A DNA stretch of 64,000 nt from Henricia sp. BOLD:AAB3569 (GCA_037783545.1 JBBELK010001671.1:1-64000); one strand, 5' to 3'. Counted from the stretch's first letter, positions 22,399 through 35,772 are shown. Notes: a model not told the origin generated them from the sequence alone. Numbers and translations: made by a program.

Positions 22399-23289
22399 GT
22401 GGCTGTCTGTACACACCTCTTTGGGGTACTCCTGAGTTGTGCGCATGCTCAGTCATTCGGACTGTCGTTAACGCACCGCAGTTTGGCTCGGCAATTTAGT
22501 CAAAGTTTGGTCCAAACGTCGGCAAATTTGGAGGTCGAAAAATGTTCCGACGAACTTCAAATTTTGCATGCCCTAAACTCTCTATATTGCGCACTTGTCA
22601 TAAAAAATTGACAGACTTTCGCCGGGAAATGGCAGAGAAATTTCAAAGTTTAGAAAAAACTGGGTTGAGGCTTCCTGACTGCTCTCACGCAAACCGTGGC
22701 TGTCTGTACACACCTCTTTGGGGTACTCCTGAGTTGTGCGCATGCTCAGTCATTCGGACTGTCGTTAACGCACCGCAGTTTGGCTCGGCAATTTGGTCAA
22801 AGTGTGGTCCAAACGTCGGCAAATTTGGAGGTCGAAAAATGTTCCGACGAACTTCAAATTTTGCATGCCCTAAACTCTCTATATTGCGCACTTGTCATAA
22901 AAAATTGACAGACTTTCGCCGGGAAATGGCAGAGAAATTTCAAAGTTTAGAAAAAACTGGGTTGAGGCTTCCTGACTGCTCTCACGCAAACCGCGGCTGT
23001 CTGTAAACACCTCTTTGGGGTACTCCTGAGTTGTGCGCATGCTCAGTCATTCGGACTGTCGTTAACGCACCGCAGTTTGGCTCGGCAATTTGGTCAAAGT
23101 GTGGTCCAAACGTCGGCAAATTTGGAGGTCGAAAAATGTTCCGACGAACTTCAAATTTTGCATGCCCTAAACTCTCTATATTGCGCACTTGTCATAAAAA
23201 ATTGACAGACTTTCGCCGGGAAATGGCAGAGAAATTTCAAAGTTTAGAAAAAACTGGGTTGAGGCTTCCTGACTGCTCTCACGCAAACC
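22399..23289. repeat. Lead-in trimer resembling the start of the 17-mer
   Basis: Units 22399 (AATTTAGTCAAAGTTTGG), 22696 (plain) and 22993 (ACCGCGGCTG with CTGTAAACACC). The next three positions of the 17-mer (23587, 23884, 24181) show the same order 1188 bp downstream, with CTGTGAACACC replacing CTGTAAACACC. This is an older 4-mer periodicity nested at the start of the 17-mer domain. Confidence 0.75.
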
Positions 23290-26200
23290 GTGGCTGTCTC
23301 TACACACCTCTTTGGGGTACTCCTGAGTTGTGCGCATGCTCAGTCATTCGGACTGTCGTTAACGCACCGCAGTTTGGCTCGGCAATTTGGTCAAAGTGTG
23401 GTCCAAACGTCGGCAAATTTGGAGGTCGAAAAATGTTCCGACGAACTTCAAATTTTGCATGCCCTAAACTCTCTATATTGCGCACTTGTCATAAAAAATT
23501 GACAGACTTTCGCCGGGAAATGGCAGAGAAATTTCAAAGTTTAGAAAAAACTGGGTTGAGGCTTCCTGACTGCTCTCACGCAAACCGTGGCTGTCTGTAC
23601 ACACCTCTTTGGGGTACTCCTGAGTTGTGCGCATGCTCAGTCATTCGGACTGTCGTTAACGCACCGCAGTTTGGCTCGGCAATTTAGTCAAAGTTTGGTC
23701 CAAACGTCGGCAAATTTGGAGGTCGAAAAATGTTCCGACGAACTTCAAATTTTGCATGCCCTAAACTCTCTATATTGCGCACTTGTCATAAAAAATTGAC
23801 AGACTTTCGCCGGGAAATGGCAGAGAAATTTCAAAGTTTAGAAAAAACTGGGTTGAGGCTTCCTGACTGCTCTCACGCAAACCGTGGCTGTCTGTACACA
23901 CCTCTTTGGGGTACTCCTGAGTTGTGCGCATGCTCAGTCATTCGGACTGTCGTTAACGCACCGCAGTTTGGCTCGGCAATTTGGTCAAAGTGTGGTCCAA
24001 ACGTCGGCAAATTTGGAGGTCGAAAAATGTTCCGACGAACTTCAAATTTTGCATGCCCTAAACTCTCTATATTGCGCACTTGTCATAAAAAATTGACAGA
24101 CTTTCGCCGGGAAATGGCAGAGAAATTTCAAAGTTTAGAAAAAACTGGGTTGAGGCTTCCTGACTGCTCTCACGCAAACCGCGGCTGTCTGTGAACACCT
24201 CTTTGGGGTACTCCTGAGTTGTGCGCATGCTCAGTCATTCGGACTGTCGTTAACGCACCGCAGTTTGGCTCGGCAATTTGGTCAAAGTGTGGTCCAAACG
24301 TCGGCAAATTTGGAGGTCGAAAAATGTTCCGACGAACTTCAAATTTTGCATGCCCTAAACTCTCTATATTGCCCACTTGTCATAAAAAATTGACAGACTT
24401 TCGCCGGGAAATGGCAGAGAAATTTCAAAGTTTAGAAAAAACTGGGTTAAGGCTTCCTGACTGCTCTCACGCAAACCGTGGCTGTCTGTACACACCTCTT
24501 TGGGGTACTCCTGAGTTGTGCGCATGCTCAGTCATTCGGACTGTCGTTAACGCACCGCAGTTTGGCTCGGCAATTTGGTCAAAGTGTGGTCCAAACGTCG
24601 GCAAATTTGGAGGTCGAAAAATGTTCCGACGAACTTCAAATTTTGCATGCCCTAAACTCTCTATATTGCGCACTTGTCATAAAAAATTGACAGACTTTCG
24701 CCGGGAAATGGCAGAGAAATTTCAAAGTTTAGAAAAAACTGGGTTGAGGCTTCCTGACTGCTCTCACGCAAACCGTGGCTGTCTCTACACACCTCTTTGG
24801 GGTACTCCTGAGTTGTGCGCATGCTCAGTCATTCGGACTGTCGTTAACGCACCGCAGTTTGGCTCGGCAATTTGGTCAAAGTGTGGTCCAAACGTCGGCA
24901 AATTTGGAGGTCGAAAAATGTTCCGACGAACTTCAAATTTTGCATGCCCTAAACTCTCTATATTGCGCACTTGTCATAAAAAAATTGACAGACTTTCGCC
25001 GGGAAATGGCAGAGAAATTTCAAAGTTTAGAAAAAACTGGGTTGAAGCTTCCTGACTGCTCTCACGCAAACCGCGGCTGTCTGTACACACCTCTTTGGGG
25101 GTACTCCTGAGTTGTGCGCATGCTCAGTCATTCGGACTGTCGTTAACGCACCGCAGTTTGGCTCGGCAATTTGGTCAAAGTGTGGTCCAAACGTCGGCAA
25201 ATTTGGAGGTCGAAAAATGTTCCGACGAACTTCAAATTTTGCATGCCCTAAACTCTCTATATTGCGCACTTGTCATAAAAAAATGACAGACTTTCGCCGG
25301 GAAATGGCAGAGAAATTTCAAAGTTTAGAAAAAACTGGGTTGAGGCTTCCTGACTGCTCTCACGCAAACCGTGGCTGTCTGTACACACCTCTTTGGGGTA
25401 CTCCTGAGTTGTGCGCATGCTCAGTCATTCGGACTGTCGTTAACGCACCGCAGTTTGGCTCGGCAATTTGGTCAAAGTGTGGTCCAAACGTCGGCAAATT
25501 TGGAGGTCGAAAAATGTTCCGACGAACTTCAAATTTTGCACGCCCTAAACTCTCTATATTGCGCACTTGTCATAAAAAATTGACAGACTTTCGCCGGGAA
25601 ATGGCAGAGAAATTTCAAAGTTTAGAAAAAACTGGGTTGAGGCTTCCTGACTGCTCTCACGCAAACCGTGGCTGTCTGTACACACCTCTTTGGGGTACTC
25701 CTGAGTTGTGCGCATGTTCAGTCATTCGGACTGTCGTTAACGCACCGCAGTTTGGCTCGGCAATTTGGTCAAAGTGTGGTCCAAACGTCGGCAAATTTGG
25801 AGGTCGAAAAATGTTCCGACGAACTTCAAATTTTGCATGCCCTAAACTCTCTATATTGCGCACTTGTCATAAAAAAATGACAGACTTTCGCCGGGAAATG
25901 GCAGAGAAATTTCAAAGTTTAGAAAAAAACTGGGTTGAGGCTTCCTGACTGCTCTCACGCAAACCGTGGCTGTCTGTACACACCTCTTTGGGGTACTCCT
26001 GAGTTGTGCGCATGCTCAGTCATTCGGACTGTCGTTAACGCACCGCAGTTTGGCTCGGCAATTTGGTCAAAGTGTGGTCCAAACGTCGGCAAATTTGGAG
26101 GTCGAAAAATGTTCCGACGAACTTCAAATTTTGCACGCCCTAAACTCTCTATATTGCGCACTTGTCATAAAAAATTGACAGACTTTCGCCGGGAAATGGC

Positions 26201-28342
26201 AGAGAAATTTCAAAGTTTAGAAAAAACTGGGTTGAGGCTTCCTGACTGCTCTCACGCAAACCGTGGCTGTCTGTACACACCTCTTTGGGGTACTCCTGAG
26301 TTGTGCGCATGCTCAGTCATTCGGACTGTCGTTAACGCACCGCAGTTTGGCTCGGCAATTTGGTCAAAGTGTGGTCCAAACGTCGGCAAATTTGGAGGTC
26401 GAAAATGTTCCGACGAACTTCAAATTTTGCATGCCCTAAACTCTCTATATTGCGCACTTGTCATAAAAAAATGACAGACTTTCGCCGGGAAATGGCAGAG
26501 AAATTTCAAAGTTTAGAAAAAACTGGGTTGAGGCTTCCTGACTGCTCTCACGCAAACCGCGGCTGTCTGTACACACCTCTTTGGGGGTACTCCTGAGTTG
26601 TGCGCATGCTCAGTCATTCGGACTGTCGTTAACGCACCGCAGTTTGGCTCGGCAATTTGGTCAAAGTGTGGTCCAAACGTCGGCAAATTTGGAGGTCGAA
26701 AAATGTTCCGACGAACTTCAAATTTTGCATGCCCTAAACTCTCTATATTGCGCACTTGTCATAAAAAAATGACAGACTTTCGCCGGGAAATGGCAGAGAA
26801 ATTTCAAAGTTTAGAAAAAACTGGGTTGAGGCTTCCTGACTGCTCTCACGCAAACCGTGGCTGTCTGTACACACCTCTTTGGGGTACTCCTGAGTTGTGC
26901 GCATGCTCAGTCATTCGGACTGTCGTTAACGCACCGCAGTTTGGCTCGGCAATTTGGTCAAAGTGTGGTCCAAACGTCGGCAAATTTGGAGGTCGAAAAA
27001 TGTTCCGACGAACTTCAAATTTTGCACGCCCTAAACTCTCTATATTGCGCACTTGTCATAAAAAATTGACAGACTTTCGCCGGGAAATGGCAGAGAAATT
27101 TCAAAGTTTAGAAAAAACTGGGTTGAGGCTTCCTGACTGCTCTCACGCAAACCGTGGCTGTCTGTACACACCTCTTTGGGGTACTCCTGAGTTGTGCGCA
27201 TGTTCAGTCATTCGGACTGTCGTTAACGCACCGCAGTTTGGCTCGGCAATTTGGTCAAAGTGTGGTCCAAACGTCGGCAAATTTGGAGGTCGAAAAATGT
27301 TCCGACGAACTTCAAATTTTGCACGCCCTAAACTCTCTATATTGCGCACTTGTCATAAAAAATTGACAGACTTTCGCCGGGAAATGGCAGAGAAATTTCA
27401 AAGTTTAGAAAAAACTGGGTTGAGGCTTCCTGACTGCTCTCACGCAAACCGTGGCTGTCTGTACACACCTCTTTGGGGTACTCATGAGTTGTGCGCATGC
27501 TCAGTCATTCGGACTGTCGTTAACGCACCGCAGTTTGGCTCGGCAATTTGGTCAAAGTGTGGTCCAAACGTCGGCAAATTTGGAGGTCGAAAAATGTTCC
27601 GACGAACTTCAAATTTTGCATGCCCTAAACTCTCTATATTGCGCACTTGTCATAAAAAAATGACAGACTTTCGCCGGGAAATGGCAGAGAAATTTCAAAG
27701 TTTAGAAAAAACTGGGTTGAGGCTTCCTGACTGCTCTCACGCAAACCGTGGCTGTCTGTACACACCTCTTTGGGGTACTCCTGAGTTGTGCGCATGCTCA
27801 TTCATTCGGACTGTCGTTAACGCACCGCAGTTTGGCTCGGCAATTTGGTCAAAGTGTGGTCCAAACGTCGGCAAATTTGGAGGTCGAAAAATGTTCCGAC
27901 GAACTTCAAATTTTGCATGCCCTAAACTCTCTATATTGCGCACTTGTCATAAAAAATTGACAGACTTTCGTCGGGAAATGGCAGAGAAATTTCAAAGTTT
28001 AGAAAAAACTGGGTTGAGGCTTCCTGACTGCTCTCACGCAAACCGTGGCTGTCTCTACACACCTCTTTGGGGTACTCCTGAGTTGTGCGCATGCTCAGTC
28101 ATTCGGACTGTCGTTAACGCACCGCAGTTTGGCTCGGCAATTTGGTCAAAGTGTGGTCCAAACGTCGGCAAATTTGGAGGTCGAAAAATGTTCCGACGAA
28201 CTTCAAATTTTGCATGCCCTAAACTCTCTATATTGCGCACTTGTCATAAAAAATTGACAGACTTTCGTCGGGAAATGGCAGAGAAATTTCAAAGTTTAGA
28301 AAAAAACTGGGTTGAGGCTTCCTGACTGCTCTCACGCAAACC
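23290..28342. repeat. 17-monomer HOR unit, copy 1 (5053 bp)
   Basis: Units 23290, 23587, 23884, 24181, 24478, 24775, 25073, 25371, 25668, 25966, 26263, 26559, 26857, 27154, 27451, 27748 and 28045. Marker order: CTGTCTCTAC; AATTTAGTC; plain; TGTGAACACC with ATTGCCCAC and GGGTTAAGG; plain; CTCTAC with A7 and TTGAAGC; TTTGGGGG; GCACGCC; GCATGTTC; GCACGCC; GAAAATG; TTTGGGGG; GCACGCC; GCATGTTC with GCACGCC; ACTCATGAG; CTCATTCATTCGG with TTCGTCGGG; CTCTAC with TTCGTCGGG. The entire series recurs immediately downstream in the same order. Confidence 0.92.
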
Positions 28343-31300
28343 GTGGCTGTCTCTACACACCTCTTTGGGGTACTCCTGAGTTGTGCGCATGCTCAGTCAT
28401 TCGGACTGTCGTTAACGCACCGCAGTTTGGCTCGGCAATTTGGTCAAAGTGTGGTCCAAACGTCGGCAAATTTGGAGGTCGAAAAATGTTCCGACGAACT
28501 TCAAATTTTGCATGCCCTAAACTCTCTATATTGCGCACTTGTCATAAAAAATTGACAGACTTTCGCCGGGAAATGGCAGAGAAATTTCAAAGTTTAGAAA
28601 AAACTGGGTTGAGGCTTCCTGACTGCTCTCACGCAAACCGTGGCTGTCTGTACACACCTCTTTGGGGTACTCCTGAGTTGTGCGCATGCTCAGTCATTCG
28701 GACTGTCGTTAACGCACCGCAGTTTGGCTCGGCAATTTAGTCAAAGTTTGGTCCAAACGTCGGCAAATTTGGAGGTCGAAAAATGTTCCGACGAACTTCA
28801 AATTTTGCATGCCCTAAACTCTCTATATTGCGCACTTGTCATAAAAAATTGACAGACTTTCGCCGGGAAATGGCAGAGAAATTTCAAAGTTTAGAAAAAA
28901 CTGGGTTGAGGCTTCCTGACTGCTCTCACGCAAACCGTGGCTGTCTGTACACACCTCTTTGGGGTACTCCTGAGTTGTGCGCATGCTCAGTCATTCGGAC
29001 TGTCGTTAACGCACCGCAGTTTGGCTCGGCAATTTGGTCAAAGTGTGGTCCAAACGTCGGCAAATTTGGAGGTCGAAAAATGTTCCGACGAACTTCAAAT
29101 TTTGCATGCCCTAAACTCTCTATATTGCGCACTTGTCATAAAAAATTGACAGACTTTCGCCGGGAAATGGCAGAGAAATTTCAAAGTTTAGAAAAAACTG
29201 GGTTGAGGCTTCCTGACTGCTCTCACGCAAACCGCGGCTGTCTGTGAACACCTCTTTGGGGTACTCCTGAGTTGTGCGCATGCTCAGTCATTCGGACTGT
29301 CGTTAACGCACCGCAGTTTGGCTCGGCAATTTGGTCAAAGTGTGGTCCAAACGTCGGCAAATTTGGAGGTCGAAAAATGTTCCGACGAACTTCAAATTTT
29401 GCATGCCCTAAACTCTCTATATTGCCCACTTGTCATAAAAAATTGACAGACTTTCGCCGGGAAATGGCAGAGAAATTTCAAAGTTTAGAAAAAACTGGGT
29501 TAAGGCTTCCTGACTGCTCTCACGCAAACCGTGGCTGTCTGTACACACCTCTTTGGGGTACTCCTGAGTTGTGCGCATGCTCAGTCATTCGGACTGTCGT
29601 TAACGCACCGCAGTTTGGCTCGGCAATTTGGTCAAAGTGTGGTCCAAACGTCGGCAAATTTGGAGGTCGAAAAATGTTCCGACGAACTTCAAATTTTGCA
29701 TGCCCTAAACTCTCTATATTGCGCACTTGTCATAAAAAATTGACAGACTTTCGCCGGGAAATGGCAGAGAAATTTCAAAGTTTAGAAAAAACTGGGTTGA
29801 GGCTTCCTGACTGCTCTCACGCAAACCGTGGCTGTCTCTACACACCTCTTTGGGGTACTCCTGAGTTGTGCGCATGCTCAGTCATTCGGACTGTCGTTAA
29901 CGCACCGCAGTTTGGCTCGGCAATTTGGTCAAAGTGTGGTCCAAACGTCGGCAAATTTGGAGGTCGAAAAATGTTCCGACGAACTTCAAATTTTGCATGC
30001 CCTAAACTCTCTATATTGCGCACTTGTCATAAAAAAATTGACAGACTTTCGCCGGGAAATGGCAGAGAAATTTCAAAGTTTAGAAAAAACTGGGTTGAAG
30101 CTTCCTGACTGCTCTCACGCAAACCGCGGCTGTCTGTACACACCTCTTTGGGGTACTCCTGAGTTGTGCGCATGCTCAGTCATTCGGACTGTCGTTAACG
30201 CACCGCAGTTTGGCTCGGCAATTTGGTCAAAGTGTGGTCCAAACGTCGGCAAATTTGGAGGTCGAAAAATGTTCCGACGAACTTCAAATTTTGCATGCCC
30301 TAAACTCTCTATATTGCGCACTTGTCATAAAAAAATGACAGACTTTCGCCGGGAAATGGCAGAGAAATTTCAAAGTTTAGAAAAAACTGGGTTGAGGCTT
30401 CCTGACTGCTCTCACGCAAACCGTGGCTGTCTGTACACACCTCTTTGGGGTACTCCTGAGTTGTGCGCATGCTCAGTCATTCGGACTGTCGTTAACGCAC
30501 CGCAGTTTGGCTCGGCAATTTGGTCAAAGTGTGGTCCAAACGTCGGCAAATTTGGAGGTCGAAAAATGTTCCGACGAACTTCAAATTTTGCACGCCCTAA
30601 ACTCTCTATATTGCGCACTTGTCATAAAAAATTGACAGACTTTCGCCGGGAAATGGCAGAGAAATTTCAAAGTTTAGAAAAAACTGGGTTGAGGCTTCCT
30701 GACTGCTCTCACGCAAACCGTGGCTGTCTGTACACACCTCTTTGGGGTACTCCTGAGTTGTGCGCATGTTCAGTCATTCGGACTGTCGTTAACGCACCGC
30801 AGTTTGGCTCGGCAATTTGGTCAAAGTGTGGTCCAAACGTCGGCAAATTTGGAGGTCGAAAAATGTTCCGACGAACTTCAAATTTTGCATGCCCTAAACT
30901 CTCTATATTGCGCACTTGTCATAAAAAAATGACAGACTTTCGCCGGGAAATGGCAGAGAAATTTCAAAGTTTAGAAAAAAACTGGGTTGAGGCTTCCTGA
31001 CTGCTCTCACGCAAACCGTGGCTGTCTGTACACACCTCTTTGGGGTACTCCTGAGTTGTGCGCATGCTCAGTCATTCGGACTGTCGTTAACGCACCGCAG
31101 TTTGGCTCGGCAATTTGGTCAAAGTGTGGTCCAAACGTCGGCAAATTTGGAGGTCGAAAAATGTTCCGACGAACTTCAAATTTTGCACGCCCTAAACTCT
31201 CTATATTGCGCACTTGTCATAAAAAATTGACAGACTTTCGCCGGGAAATGGCAGAGAAATTTCAAAGTTTAGAAAAAACTGGGTTGAGGCTTCCTGACTG

Positions 31301-33392
31301 CTCTCACGCAAACCGTGGCTGTCTGTACACACCTCTTTGGGGTACTCCTGAGTTGTGCGCATGCTCAGTCATTCGGACTGTCGTTAACGCACCGCAGTTT
31401 GGCTCGGCAATTTGGTCAAAGTGTGGTCCAAACGTCGGCAAATTTGGAGGTCGAAAAATGTTCCGACGAACTTCAAATTTTGCATGCCCTAAACTCTCTA
31501 TATTGCGCACTTGTCATAAAAAAATGACAGACTTTCGCCGGGAAATGGCAGAGAAATTTCAAAGTTTAGAAAAAACTGGGTTGAGGCTTCCTGACTGCTC
31601 TCACGCAAACCGCGGCTGTCTGTACACACCTCTTTGGGGGTACTCCTGAGTTGTGCGCATGCTCAGTCATTCGGACTGTCGTTAACGCACCGCAGTTTGG
31701 CTCGGCAATTTGGTCAAAGTGTGGTCCAAACGTCGGCAAATTTGGAGGTCGAAAAATGTTCCGACGAACTTCAAATTTTGCATGCCCTAAACTCTCTATA
31801 TTGCGCACTTGTCATAAAAAAATGACAGACTTTCGCCGGGAAATGGCAGAGAAATTTCAAAGTTTAGAAAAAACTGGGTTGAGGCTTCCTGACTGCTCTC
31901 ACGCAAACCGTGGCTGTCTGTACACACCTCTTTGGGGTACTCCTGAGTTGTGCGCATGCTCAGTCATTCGGACTGTCGTTAACGCACCGCAGTTTGGCTC
32001 GGCAATTTGGTCAAAGTGTGGTCCAAACGTCGGCAAATTTGGAGGTCGAAAAATGTTCCGACGAACTTCAAATTTTGCACGCCCTAAACTCTCTATATTG
32101 CGCACTTGTCATAAAAAATTGACAGACTTTCGCCGGGAAATGGCAGAGAAATTTCAAAGTTTAGAAAAAACTGGGTTGAGGCTTCCTGACTGCTCTCACG
32201 CAAACCGTGGCTGTCTGTACACACCTCTTTGGGGTACTCCTGAGTTGTGCGCATGTTCAGTCATTCGGACTGTCGTTAACGCACCGCAGTTTGGCTCGGC
32301 AATTTGGTCAAAGTGTGGTCCAAACGTCGGCAAATTTGGAGGTCGAAAAATGTTCCGACGAACTTCAAATTTTGCACGCCCTAAACTCTCTATATTGCGC
32401 ACTTGTCATAAAAAATTGACAGACTTTCGCCGGGAAATGGCAGAGAAATTTCAAAGTTTAGAAAAAACTGGGTTGAGGCTTCCTGACTGCTCTCACGCAA
32501 ACCGTGGCTGTCTGTACACACCTCTTTGGGGTACTCATGAGTTGTGCGCATGCTCAGTCATTCGGACTGTCGTTAACGCACCGCAGTTTGGCTCGGCAAT
32601 TTGGTCAAAGTGTGGTCCAAACGTCGGCAAATTTGGAGGTCGAAAAATGTTCCGACGAACTTCAAATTTTGCATGCCCTAAACTCTCTATATTGCGCACT
32701 TGTCATAAAAAAATGACAGACTTTCGCCGGGAAATGGCAGAGAAATTTCAAAGTTTAGAAAAAACTGGGTTGAGGCTTCCTGACTGCTCTCACGCAAACC
32801 GTGGCTGTCTGTACACACCTCTTTGGGGTACTCCTGAGTTGTGCGCATGCTCATTCGGACTGTCGTTAACGCACCGCAGTTTGGCTCGGCAATTTGGTCA
32901 AAGTGTGGTCCAAACGTCGGCAAATTTGGAGGTCGAAAAATGTTCCGACGAACTTCAAATTTTGCATGCCCTAAACTCTCTATATTGCGCACTTGTCATA
33001 AAAAATTGACAGACTTTCGTCGGGAAATGGCAGAGAAATTTCAAAGTTTAGAAAAAAACTGGGTTGAGGCTTCCTGACTGCTCTCACGCAAACCGTGGCT
33101 GTCTCTACACACCTCTTTGGGGTACTCCTGAGTTGTGCGCATGCTCAGTCATTCGGACTGTCGTTAACGCACCGCAGTTTGGCTCGGCAATTTGGTCAAA
33201 GTGTGGTCCAAACGTCGGCAAATTTGGAGGTCGAAAAATGTTCCGACGAACTTCAAATTTTGCATGCCCTAAACTCTCTATATTGCGCACTTGTCATAAA
33301 AAATTGACAGACTTTCGTCGGGAAATGGCAGAGAAATTTCAAAGTTTAGAAAAAAACTGGGTTGAGGCTTCCTGACTGCTCTCACGCAAACC
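28343..33392. repeat. 17-monomer HOR unit, copy 2 (5050 bp)
   Basis: Units 28343, 28640, 28937, 29234, 29531, 29828, 30126, 30423, 30720, 31018, 31315, 31612, 31910, 32207, 32504, 32801 and 33095 repeat copy 1 at an offset of 5050-5053 bp. By eye I find only four differences, all length changes: TTTGGGG instead of TTTGGGGG in unit 30126; GAAAAATG instead of GAAAATG in unit 31315; loss of one ATTC in unit 32801; and one extra A at about 33050. I found no substitution. The offset steps 5053, 5052, 5053, 5050 match exactly those events. Confidence 0.92.
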
Positions 33393-35772
33393 GTGGCTGT
33401 CTCTACACACCTCTTTGGGGTACTCCTGAGTTGTGCGCATGCTCAGTCATTCGGACTGTCGTTAACGCACCGCAGTTTGGCTCGGCAATTTGGTCAAAGT
33501 GTGGTCCAAACGTCGGCAAATTTGGAGGTCGAAAAATGTTCCGACGAACTTCAAATTTTGCATGCCCTAAACTCTCTATATTGCGCACTTGTCATAAAAA
33601 ATTGACAGACTTTCGCCGGGAAATGGCAGAGAAATTTCAAAGTTTAGAAAAAACTGGGTTGAGGCTTCCTGACTGCTCTCACGCAAACCGCGGCTGTCTG
33701 TACACACCTCTTTGAGGGTACTCCTGAGTTGTGCGCATGCTCAGTCATTCGGACTGTCGTTAACGCACCGCAGTTTGGCTCGGCAATTTGGTCAAAGTGT
33801 GGTCCAAACGTCGGCAAATTTGGAGGTCGAAAAATGTTCCGACGAACTTCAAATTTTGCATGCCCTAAACTCTCTATATTGCGCACTTGTCATAAAAAAA
33901 TGACAGACTTTCGCCGGGAAATGGCAGAGAAATTTCAAAGTTTAGAAAAAACTGGGTTGAGGCTTCCTGACTGCTCTCACGCAAACCGTGGCTGTCTGTA
34001 CACACCTCTTTGGGGTACTCCTGAGTTGTGCGCATGCTCATTCATTCGGACTGTCGTTAACGCACCGCAGTTTGGCTCGGCAATTTGGTCAAAGTGTGGT
34101 CCAAACGTCGGCAAATTTGGAGGTCGAAAAATGTTCCGACGAACTTCAAATTTTGCATGCCCTAAACTCTCTATATTGCGCACTTGTCATAAAAAATTGA
34201 CAGACTTTCGTCTGGAAATGGCAGAGAAATTTCAAAGTTTAGAAAAAAACTGGGTTGAGGCTTCCTGACTGCTCTCACGCAAACCGTGGCTGTCTCTACA
34301 CACCTCTTTGGGGTACTCCTGAGTTGTGCGCATGCTCAGTCATTCGGACTGTCGTTAACGCACCGCAGTTTGGCTCGGCAATTTGGTCAAAGTGTGGTCC
34401 AAACGTCGGCAAATTTGGAGGTCGAAAAATGTTCCGACGAACTTCAAATTTTGCATGCCCTAAACTCTCTATATTGCGCACTTGTCATAAAAAATTGACA
34501 GACTTTCGTCGGGAAATGGCAGAGAAATTTCAAAGTTTAGAAAAAAACTGGGTTGAGGCTTCCTGACTGCTCTCACGCAAACCGTGGCTGTCTCTACACA
34601 CCTCTTTGGGGTACTCCTGAGTTGTGCGCATGCTCAGTCATTCGGACTGTCGTTAACGCACCGCAGTTTGGCTCGGCAATTTGGTCAAAGTGTGGTCCAA
34701 ACGTCGGCAAATTTGGAGGTCGAAAAATGTTCCGACGAACTTCAAATTTTGCATGCCCTAAACTCTCTATATTGCGCACTTGTCATAAAAAATTGACAGA
34801 CTTTCGCCGGGAAATGGCAGAGAAATTTCAAAGTTTAGAAAAAACTGGGTTGAGGCTTCCTGACTGCTCTCACGCAAACCGCGGCTGTCTGTACACACCT
34901 CTTTGATGGTACTCCTGAGTTGTGCGCATGCTCAGTCATTCGGACTGTCGTTAACGCACCGCAGTTTGGCTCGGCAATTTGGTCAAAGTGTGGTCCAAAC
35001 GTCGGCAAATTTGGAGGTCGAAAAATGTTCCGACGAACTTCAAATTTTGCATGCCCTAAACTCTCTATATTGCGCACTTGTCATAAAAAATTGACAGACT
35101 TTCGCCGGGAAATGGCAGAGAAATTTCAAAGTTTAGAAAAAACTGGGTTGAGGCTTCCTGACTGCTCTCACGCAAACCGTGGCTGTCTGTACACACCTCT
35201 TTGGGGTACTCCTGAGTTGTGCGCATGCTCAGTCATTCGGACTGTCGTTTACGCACCGCAGTTTGGCTCGGCAATTTGGTCAAAGTGTGGTCCAAACGTC
35301 GGCAAATTTGGAGGTCGAAAAATGTTCCGACGAACTTCAAATTTTGCATGCCCTAAACTCTCTATATTGCGCACTTGTCATAAAAAAATGACAGACTTTC
35401 GCCGGGAAATGGCAGAGAAATTTCAAAGTTTAGAAAAAACTGGGTTGAGGCTTCCTGACTGCTCTCACGCAAACCGTGGCTGTCTGTACACACCTCTTTG
35501 GGGTACTCCTGAGTTGTGCGCATGCTCATTCATTCGGACTGTCGTTAACGCACCGCAGTTTGGCTCGGCAATTTGGTCAAAGTGTGGTCCAAACGTCGGC
35601 AAATTTGGAGGTCGAAAAATGTTCCGACGAACTTCAAATTTTGCATGCCCTAAACTCTCTATATTGCGCACTTGTCATAAAAAATTGACAGACTTTCGCC
35701 GGGAAATGGCAGAGACATTTCAAAGTTTATAAAAAACTGGGTTGAGGCTTCCTGACTGCTCTCACGCAAACC
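33393..35772. repeat. 4-monomer HOR domain (1191 bp period)
   Basis: Units 33393, 33690, 33988, 34286, 34584, 34881, 35179 and 35476. The 4-mer begins inside the end of the 17-mer. The series 33095/33393/33690 matches 34286/34584/34881 at exactly 1191 bp, and 33988 matches 35476 and 27748 (CTCATTCATTCGG). Markers are CTGTCTCTAC, TTCGTCGGG, ACCGCGG and a modified G-run (TTTGAGGG at 33690, TTTGATGG at 34881). Unit 35179 has GTCGTTTACGC; 35476 has GAGACATTTC and AGTTTATAAA. The domain looks like a local expansion of the 3' end of the 17-mer. Confidence 0.85.

Larger units (their letters stand above)
17913..22499 (+). other. Stop-free frame of 1528 codons, judged non-coding
   Basis: About fifteen consecutive 297-bp monomers keep the same stop-free frame. 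A putative product would be ~15 near-identical 99-residue repeats, each with seven cysteines; I recognise no domain. The first codon is an arbitrary TTG/GTG-type start and I see no splice or promoter context. The frame ends in a TAG created by the AATTTAGTC variant at 22497-22499. It is a by-product of a 3n-length monomer with one open frame. Monomers elsewhere break the same frame by A-tract indels and stop mutations, and most fixed variants change the amino acid. I do not regard it as a gene. Confidence 0.75.
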
